Position numbers and translations under genes: made by a program
The notes under the pieces: generated by a model
Database searches by the model: none
Told to the model about the DNA's origin: nothing
What the model saw: only the letters and a program-made list of their open reading frames with translations
Assembly (NCBI GenBank): GCA_037953625.1
Contig: CM075652.1
Location: 59,947,501 to 60,011,500, forward strand
Source: Crotalaria pallida
Lineage: Eukaryota; Streptophyta; Magnoliopsida; Fabales; Fabaceae
Reading direction: 5' to 3'
Length of the DNA: 64,000 nucleotides
In this document: positions 56,911 to 64,000 of the stretch, piece by piece
Numbering within the stretch: the stretch's first letter is position 1
Layout of the letters: every line of letters begins with the position of its first letter

Positions 56911-57833
56911 TTGAAGGAGTTCTGAAGGATTGGAGGTTGATGCACTTGATTTCTGGTGGAGAGGCTGAAATTAGGGTTCCAGATTTGTGTTGAACAATTC
57001 GTCTTCTTCGTTGAGGGTTAGAGAGGGAAACACACCTTTCTGGAAAGCTTAAATCGAGAGCTTTCCAGTGGTATACACCTTGTGAGTTGAGGGTTCTTGT
57101 GTGAGGAGGAATCAACCTTAGAAATTGGAGCTGGGAAACTGAACTCTGTCTTCTCTTGGTTCTGGAAGCTGAGTTCGAGCTTTGATTCTGGTAAGCACAG
57201 ATAATGTTTAAGCTTCAAATCACTTTTATTTTCTAGTGCATGTTACCCAGATCAAGTTCTAATTGTTTTCCCCAATTTATTTGGCCAATTGCTATGTCAA
57301 ATTTTCTGGTCTTTGAACCCTGTTGATGGAAATCGTGGTTGAGAGCAGAACCTAGGATTTGTGGGGAATCTATGTTGGAGCCTTTCTCTCTGCAATGTTT
57401 TGGATCAAGCACGAACCTAAGGTAAGGGGGAAGCTTACTATTTGCTAGAATGAGAATAAATTGTGGTAGAATATAGGATGAGTCACCAAGAGACTCAAAA
57501 GGGCATAAGTGAAATGGTTAAACGGCTTGGAGGCCAACTTGAGCTCAATTGTTGTTTTGAGCAATGTTATCTGGATGCATGCAAGCTATGTTGATGTTGA
57601 TTTCATGACTTAATTGAATATTATGTGAATTGATGCATCAAGTTGTGAAATGTGTGCAATTATGTGCAATTGGTGTATCCAAGTTGAATGCATGCAATAT
57701 GAATGTGTTTCTGGGTGTAAACATGTTTATTTTAAGGCATATGAACTTTGTGCATAATGAAATTTGGTTAGATTTGAGAAAGGAAGAAATTGAGTTGTTA
57801 AAACTCTTGTTTTAATGGTCTGACTGCATAATC

Positions 57834-57864
57834 TAACCGGTTACACGATTTTCGTAACCGGTTA
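57834..57864. repeat. TAACCGGTTA palindrome pair 2
   Basis: Copies at 57834 and 57855, 21 bp apart, in the transcribed part of the LTR. Confidence 0.85.
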
Positions 57865-58199
57865 GACACTGCAGATTTTCAAAGAAAATTGGTTTATTAA
57901 TCAGTTCTGAAATCTCAATTGCCTTTGCTCAAATTTAAGCTTTAATTTCATTATACATGATCTGAACTTGAGTTGTCAAAGTTCTAATTTGAAAGATCAA
58001 ATTTAATGCCTTAAGTTAATGAAATAATTTCAAGAGGAAATTATGTTCATTGGAAAAGGAAATGTGATTTGGACTTTTGAATGTTGAAACAATGGATTTT
58101 GAGGTATAAACATTGTTAAACTGGTTTATGGATTGGGTAGGGAATTTAAGAAAAAGGGTTTTCTGAATTACAATGGTAAACAGTTCAGGTTTGCAAATC

Positions 58200-58230
58200 T
58201 AACCGGTTAGCCTGGAACTGTAACCGGTTA
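58200..58230. repeat. TAACCGGTTA palindrome pair 3
   Basis: Copies at 58200 and 58221, again 21 bp apart. Confidence 0.85.
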
Positions 58231-58511
58231 GTACCTGAATCTGAAAAATAAAAAGTTAAGTTTTTGAATACCATTGACTTTGTTTTACCCAATCTAAGTT
58301 TAATGACATGTTTTGGGATATTTCAAAGGAGAATTTTTGTGTCAAAGACTATACCTCAAATAAATAATTCAAAAGAGAAATTGGAATATTTCTAAATCAC
58401 AGTAATTAATGGAAAGACCAACCTTAGTAATTATGCATGCAATACATGCATAAAGAAAGGTAATGAAATAGGTTGGCAAAGATAGTTTGTGATGTTCGGG
58501 TACTTGACCCT

Positions 58512-59178
58512 GTACTCTAGGAGTACTAAACTAATGCAACCAACTCGATGACACATTCTGGGAATGTGGCCATTGTCTGCGACATGGTTTCTTGGACACG
58601 TTCTGGGAACGTGACGCACACTCTGGGAGTGGTGCTTGATTTCATTCCAAGTTTGGTTTGCGATACATTCTGGGAACGTATGTGAGTGTTCTGGGAACAC
58701 AATTGGTTTAATAATGGAATTAAACATAAAATCCAACCTTGATGATTGTGCATTCATATAGAATGGAAGTTTGGTTGGTAGGAACGTTTATCATATTCTG
58801 GGAATATGAGGAGGGTACTCCGGGAGTACCAAATTATAACCTACTTGATGACACATTATAGATATGTGGCCAGTGTCTGGGACCTGGTTTTATACGTTCT
58901 GGGAACGTACGTTGGTGTTCTGGGAACACTTTGATAAGCAACCTACTGGATGACACATTATAGATATGTGGCTAGTGTCCGGGACCTGGTTTTTGTACGT
59001 TCTGGGAACGTATGCGTTCTGGGAACGTGATGCACACTCTGGGAGTGATGCTTATTTATCCAAGTATGGTTTGCTACACGTTCTGGGAACGTGATGCACA
59101 CTCTGGGAGTGAATGCTTATCACCCAAGTATGGTTTGGCATTACGTTCTGGGAACGAATGTCAGTGTTCCGGGAACAC
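58512..59178. repeat. Array of interrupted palindromes with core TTC-TGG-GAA and co-varying arms
   Basis: About 20 sites in 670 bp. Examples: GTACTCTAGGAGTAC (58512), CACATTCTGGGAATGTG (58552), CACGTTCTGGGAACGTG (58597), CACTCTGGGAGTG (58619), GTGTTCTGGGAACAC (58686), CATATTCTGGGAATATG (58792), GGTACTCCGGGAGTACC (58814), TACGTTCTGGGAACGTA (58893, 58996). The 3-base centre is constant (TGG, sometimes CGG or TAG) while the two arms differ between sites yet stay complementary. Confidence 0.85.
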
Positions 59179-59896
59179 AATGGTGTATCGGATGGACGTC
59201 CAAGATGGACTTTTAGAGGCCTCAATTGTGGAAGGAAATCATGCATCATGCCACCTGCATTGAAAGAATTGTTATGATTAACCGGGTGTGCTCATATGGT
59301 TATGCATCATGATTTGCTACCTGTTAACTTGTGGATGTTAGTTTTATTCTCATTTGATTATGCGAATATGTATAGCTAACCCCCATGCCCTTATTAGGTG
59401 TTGATCGTGCATCTAGCTTTCACAAGAATCAATAAGGGGAGATGTCCCTTAGGTGCTTGCAGAGTGTAGAAAATGTGGGTTGGGAACCCGTTGTGCAGAT
59501 ATCGAAGATCCGACCAGAAGGATGTTTGGACAAGGGACCAGTGACCAGCTCTATGACATTTCTATTTTTTTTTAATAGAATTTATATGATACATATTTTG
59601 GAAAAAGGTATCATAAAAGTAATTCAGTTTCATCATAATACTTATTTGATAATAGTGGACTTGTTACACTTGATATATTTTGGGAGGGTAATATGGTGAT
59701 TTTACTATGTTTCCGCAAAACTCTGATTTTACTAGTCACCTTCATTATTAATCAAGTGTTCGTGAAAATAAATTTTCCAGGGAAGAGATAATTTCTTATT
59801 TTCAGATCCTTCTCCAACGAAAACAAGTCCAAGTATTCTTAAACTTATTACTTTTCTTACAAAGTAAGATGATATACAAGAAATGTTACATTTTTA

Positions 59897-59908
59897 TGGT
59901 ATCAGAGC
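59897..59908 (+). promoter_or_regulatory. PBS (tRNA-iMet complement) of the decayed gypsy
   Basis: TGGTATCAGAGC, six bases after the LTR end. Confidence 0.88.
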
Positions 59909-60699
59909 AATGGTCCTGACTCTTGGTCCTTGGGTGTGTGGTCCAATACGCTGGTCATCGATATCTGCAATGTTCCTGGGAAGTATGCTTCCATATACTT
60001 CCAAACTAGAGCTAAGGTTATGGGTAATGGCTCTAGATAAGTAGCTTATTCTGCTATTAAGAAGTGTTCTATGAAGTCTAAGTAGAGGTATGATAGTCGT
60101 ATGCTTCTCTTTAGACATGTTGAAAACCCAAAACCACAGTGTTGGTTTATTATGTTTTCATAGAACCAGTGATGAGGAAATTTTAAGGAGTTGTGGTTGA
60201 GTCCTCGACTCTGAGAAGGAGTGTTTACCCTCACTCGTGTTAAAGTTAATCAACTTTTTAGACTGAGTGTAGAGCAGTGATCTTCTTAAAGATCAACCTT
60301 GCTGAGTTTGTTCAACTTTAAAGCTATCCTTTCTTTTGTTCCTTTCGGATAAGGGTAGCGATCGAAGTTGCTCAATGCCTTACCCAATCTGTTATCTCAA
60401 GTGGAGACTCCTACAAATCTTCTTGTAGTCATTTCCAAGGTACATCTGGATCGTTCTATTAAGGTATTAGACTTTTTTCTATCTACCTGTGTCATGATTA
60501 CATTTGATCTTAAGCACGGTTTGGGAGCCGAGGGATCAAGTGATCATGATTAATGACGATAGAACAACCCTGTATTGGGATTTCCAAGCTTCGAATCTGG
60601 AATCCAATGGATCCATGTATCTGCTTCTGGGCAGCAGTGAAGAAAATAGGGGGTTAAAGAAATCTGGATTTCAAGAAATGATGTTAGGTTCACCCTGAG
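59909..60699 (+). pseudogene. Decayed gag and protease of the gypsy element
   Basis: No clear capsid motif remains. At 60368-60553 the plus frame reads NLLVVISKVHLDRSIKVLDF...TFDLKHGLG, which matches the style of the gypsy protease segment leading to its FDLILGMDWL-type box, here altered. Stops and frame changes surround it. Confidence 0.6.
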
Positions 60700-62100
60700 C
60701 AAAGAGATGGAGTTTGGAATCAAGTTAATTCTTGAAGCTGATTCTCTCTCTACTACCCTTACGATATGGTATTATCGGGAATGGTCAAATGGGAGAAACA
60801 CGTAGAGAAGTTGCTAAAAGAATTGGTTGAACCAGGTTAAAGGAGTCTAAGTGTTTTCTAAGATTGATTGGCGGTTGAATTAACCCCAAATCAGGATTTG
60901 GGGCAGGGATACACTTAAGACTGCATTTTGACCTCGATACGGACATTATGAGTAGAAAATAATGTCGTTCGGATTGACTAATGCACCTGTTCTTTATGGA
61001 TTATAAGAACGGGACCTTTAGATTATATTTGGATTCGTTTGTGGTTATCCTGAGAATCCGGAGGAGCATGAGGAACATCTCGGGAGTGTGTCGAGAATCC
61101 TGCAAGAGGAGTAGTTGTGTGTTAAGCTCGCCAAAGATGAGTTTTGGTTGAGCGAAGTTACGTTCGCAGGGCATGTGATCTTTAAATAAGAATTGTGATG
61201 GATCCAGCAAAGGTAAGTTTATTGTTGAAATAGGAACAGCCTAAGACTGTGACTGAGGTGAGAAATTTTCTTAGGGCTGGCTGGATACTATCACCGGAGC
61301 ATTTAAGGGATTTCTAAGATCGCATGGCCTTTGATCAAGTTGATTTGGAAAGATCAACTAATGGTATTGAATGAGAGGATGTTGTTTAATTATGGTGGGG
61401 TGGTGATGGATTCTACCCCAACATAATATGATTAGTCCAAAAGGAATTATGGAAAATGTGAGTAGATTATGATTTAAATCATTTCAGTGATGGATTCGGT
61501 TGGAATCAAGGTATTAGATTATGAATAAATCCTATTTTGAGTTGGATTGGATGATGTAAAGAAAATGGTTTTGAAATTCTTTGGTTTCTAAAACTATACT
61601 TCATAACCGGTTAGAATTTCTTGTAACCGGTTACAAGCTGAAAGTTTAAAATAAAAATTTAAGTCCTTTGTGAAGGAACTTTTGGTATCAATAAACATTT
61701 TCCTCCAATCCAAACTCAATGTTAACCACCTAAGTAAAATTTAAGAAAGGATTTAGTGTGGTAAAATAACTTAATACCTTGATTCATCATTGAAATTGAT
61801 TTGAGGGGATTGAATCATAATACTTATGGATTAATCAAGAATTGAAATTAAGGAGTACTCCAATCGGAGAAGGTAGAAAATTGAGCTGGATAATGCAAAG
61901 GAGTCAATAGATACTAAGATAAGAAGGTTGTGATTCATGAACAAGTTTGGAGTTCGAAAGTATGAATGACAATAAGAAGAGGGAGAGTTGAATATAAGAT
62001 AAAGGCGATGGATGGAGTTTCTAAAAGATTATGACTTTGAGCTCTATTATCATCCTAGCATAGCAAACGTAGTTGCAGACGATCTGAATTGCTAGCCCAA
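60700..62100 (+). pseudogene. pol: Decayed reverse transcriptase and RNase H of the gypsy element
   Basis: Fragments in several frames: SFGLTNAPVLYG near 60965, then PENPEEHEEHLGSVSRILQEE and LAKDEFWLSEVTFAGHVIF (61050-61190), and EVRNFLRAGW with ...DFxDRMAFDQVD (61255-61350). RNase H-end text WMEFLKDYDFELYYHPSIANVVADDLN lies near 62010-62090 (phrase given in parts: DYDFELYYHP, ANVVADDLN). The catalytic YIDD box is not readable. An LTR-like stretch with a TAACCGGTTA pair (61614, 61634) interrupts the order. Many stops, no function. Confidence 0.75.
61614..61643. repeat. TAACCGGTTA palindrome pair inside the decayed pol
   Basis: Copies at 61614 and 61634, 20 bp apart, in AT-rich text that resembles the LTR around 58100-58400 rather than pol. 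Confidence 0.8.
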
Positions 62101-63443
62101 TGATGGTTAAGGAGGTTATCCTGATCGAGGAATTCAGAGACCTAAGTCTGGTAACCCGAGAGGAACCCTCTAAGTATTAGATTGGGAATGTTGCCAATCA
62201 TCAACAAATTCTTGAATCGGATCCGTGAATTACAACCAGAGGATGAGGAGCTGGAAGGGATGAATGAGATTTAATCCTTAGAATTAAAGTCGGTAATTAT
62301 GGATATTAAACAATATAGTATGGAGGCAAGGAATTTAGGAAGTGTTGTCTAAGACAACCTAGACGAGAAATCCGAAGGGATGAACTTCAAGAATAGATTA
62401 TGTTCGAACTCAAGTTAGCTGTCAACTATCAAGGAATAAGGAATTTCTTGAGGTTGGTAAGCATGTATGAGGACTATGGGAAAGTACATGAATTTCTTGC
62501 GAGAAATGTTTGAGTTTAGAGTAAGAGAAAGATTGACGAAATGAAGACCCAACTGGAGGAAGAGGAAAAGTAAATGGGAGAATACCAACCACGGAAATAT
62601 CAAGGTTAAGGGATCCTCGATTGAAGAAAGGGGACTAAGGAGGACATAGGAAAGGGAACATTTGTCCATCTCAAGGTAAAAACTGGGAGGCACATCACTT
62701 TGAGTTTAATTGTGATGTACCTAAGGGGAATAGTCAATTCCGATTGTAGGAAGCTGGAGTATTATTCACCGAACTGTCTTGAAGGAAAAGGTGAGAAAAG
62801 AATGGATGAATCCAGCACGAGAAGAATTCACCGGCCGAGATGAGAGTTGAGTGTCATCCTGGCGTAGGCAACCCAAGCCTATCTCTTCCTTTGATCTGAG
62901 TTAACGTAATCAAATGTTTTCGACTACGTTAATCTAATCGTTTGAAAGTATCAATATTCTGTTGGAAGTTCAACTTCAATCTTTCTGTGATCAAAACCTT
63001 TATCACAGTTGGATGTGATAAATCGCTGTGGACGCTACAGAAATAGAAAGATCAGTTATGACTAGAGAGATTAACAACCACCGGGATAGGACAAATCTTT
63101 GTCTCCCCAACGGAAATGTCTTTAGAACTTGACTATCTAACTAAGTATTATAGTGATAATTACCCTATCTTTAAGTTCATCTAACTTAAAGACCTATCGT
63201 ATGGTCTTTCTTGCGAAAGATTATATCTGAAAGGGATGACTTTGTTATTAATGGATTGAATACTAGGACTGATCACCCTAATGTCTCAAACTATTAAGAA
63301 ATGAAGTCATACAAATGTTTCTTTAATCATGCTCGAGAGATCAGAGTGCGCAGCCCAAAAAGTTTATTGGAAAATGTTTTAATTGAAAAATATTTATGTG
63401 AAGTATAAAGAGTATTTCTTTTAAAAGAAATTCTTTCACACAA
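62101..63443 (+). other. Rest of the decayed gypsy internal region
   Basis: Probably integrase and 3' region. Only short phrases such as ECHPGVGNPSLS (62850-62885) are protein-like. No polypurine tract was found, since the LTR edge is missing. Confidence 0.45.
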
Positions 63444-63457
63444 GAGATATATTTTTA

Positions 63458-64000
63458 TATATAAAATATGAGATATATTTTTATATGGTTATTTTGTACA
63501 AAAATGTGAATATTGTAATTTAGTCCTTGGGTTGGGACCAAATTGCAATATTAGAAAGGTTTTTGAAGAAAGAGTAATTAAATTTTTCATTTTTGAATTT
63601 TATCAGTATGTAACCGGTTAGAAGGGCTCTGTAACCGGTTACACGATGAACTCAGAAAACTGGGTTAGTGCGTTTGATGAGTAATCACGCGTTTTAACCC
63701 AGAATTCGCCACGAATCCCACTAATTGCATGTTGGAGGACGCGTGTCTTCCTGCATGTCAACGAATTCCTCTATAAATTGAAGGAATTCTGAAGGATTGG
63801 AGGTTGATGCACTTGATTTCTGGTGGAGAGGCTGAAATTAGGGTTCCAGATTTGTGTTGAACAATTCGTCTTCTTCGTTGAGGGTTAGAGAGGGAAACAC
63901 ACCTTTCTGGAAAGCTTAAATCGAGAGCTTTCCAGTGATATACACCTTGTGAGCTGAGGGTTCTTGTGTGAGGAGGAATCAACCTTAGAAATTGGAGCTG
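63458..64000 (+). repeat. 3' LTR of the decayed gypsy, left-truncated and cut by the window end
   Basis: Aligns without gaps to 56591-57133, with about six differences in 543 bp by eye. The first ~116 bp of the LTR, including TGTAACACCCC, are missing. TAACCGGTTA copies at 63611 and 63632. Confidence 0.88.

Larger units (their letters stand above)
56475..59890 (+). repeat. 5' LTR (3.4 kb) of the decayed gypsy
   Basis: TGTAACACCCCTAATTTTCG to AAATGTTACA, just before the PBS. It holds the TATA box at 56905, three TAACCGGTTA pairs, and the TTCTGGGAA hairpin array at 58512-59178. Confidence 0.88.
56475..64000 (+). mobile_element. Ty3/gypsy element with long LTR and decayed gag-pol, running off the window
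   Basis: The 5' LTR is 56475-59890, the PBS follows at 59897, the internal region shows decayed protease, RT and RNase H, and a 3' LTR copy starts near 63444-63458. The RT wording (SFGLTNAPVL, REEHEEHLRS-like) fits the chromovirus side of Ty3/gypsy, possibly Tekay/Del, which have long LTRs. The internal part is only about 3.5 kb, so it has lost sequence. Confidence 0.85.

Noticed and set aside
57630..57815. 61-aa ORF in the gypsy LTR
   Set aside because: Chance frame, unsupported by the other LTR copy, which ends before it.
58512..59178. Heat-shock or STAT-type sites (TTCnnGAA / TTCnnnGAA)
   Set aside because: The TTC-GAA gap is three bases, unlike plant heat-shock elements, and STAT factors of the animal kind are not expected. 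The arms co-vary, which a fixed transcription-factor motif would not explain.
59012..59263. 83-aa ORF through the hairpin array
   Set aside because: Translation of the palindrome array. Palindromes give open frames on both strands.

Overview
This window is repeat-dominated plant nuclear DNA. The evidence is nested LTR retrotransposons with perfect 5-bp target-site duplications (TSDs), primer-binding sites (PBS) complementary to plant initiator Met-tRNA, a spliced antisense ORF of the kind found in Tat-lineage Ty3/gypsy elements, a Sirevirus-type Ty1/copia element, and hAT- and Mutator-type remnants. It is probably from a eudicot; I cannot name the species. I see no convincing host protein-coding gene, tRNA or rRNA.

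Layout. 1-183 is the tail of a LINE reverse transcriptase. 184-946 holds four snRNA-promoter-like motifs and the right end of a GGCC-rich hAT-like element. 947-4966 is decayed, AT-rich DNA with LTR fragments, small duplications and fold-back repeats. 4967-46893 is one Ty3/gypsy (Tat-like) element with 0.52-kb LTRs and TSD GATAG, split by two insertions. The first (7781-28754, TSD ACGCT) is a solo LTR of about 6.2 kb sitting in the protease/RT region. Inside that LTR lies a 14.8-kb element (10573-25362, TSD GGTTT) with 5.8-kb LTRs and an internal region of only 1.5 kb. One of its LTRs in turn carries a solo copia LTR (13916-15510, TSD TAAAG). The second insertion (33472-43948) is a nearly complete Sirevirus-like Ty1/copia element on the minus strand, lodged in the antisense ORF of the outer element. 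46923-47302 is a fold-back Mutator-type MITE with a perfect 9-bp TSD. 49446-55245 is another solo long LTR, minus strand, TSD ATAGG. 56475 to the window end is a Ty3/gypsy element with a 3.4-kb LTR, a badly decayed gag-pol, and the start of its 3' LTR.

Most interesting signals. (1) Three LTR families carry clusters of short perfect palindromes (ACTCGAGT, TTAATCGATTAA, TAACCGGTTA) spaced close to multiples of one DNA turn (11, 20-21, 31, about 51 bp). The copia element has such an array in both LTRs and again just upstream of its extra ORF. (2) The LTR at 56475-59890 has about 20 interrupted palindromes built on TTC-TGG-GAA whose flanking arms change together. (3) The long-LTR elements share a conserved block of about 80 bp, a conserved CAG|GTGAGAG splice-donor-like site, and an ORF inside the LTR. 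That ORF is intact in both LTRs of one element and decayed in the two solo LTRs.

Functionally, gag, protease, RT, RNase H and integrase modules are present for one gypsy and one copia element. The outer gypsy is dead through nonsense changes and frameshifts. The copia element is young by LTR identity and has long intact pol and ORF3 frames, but its gag frame has a stop and a frame change before pol.
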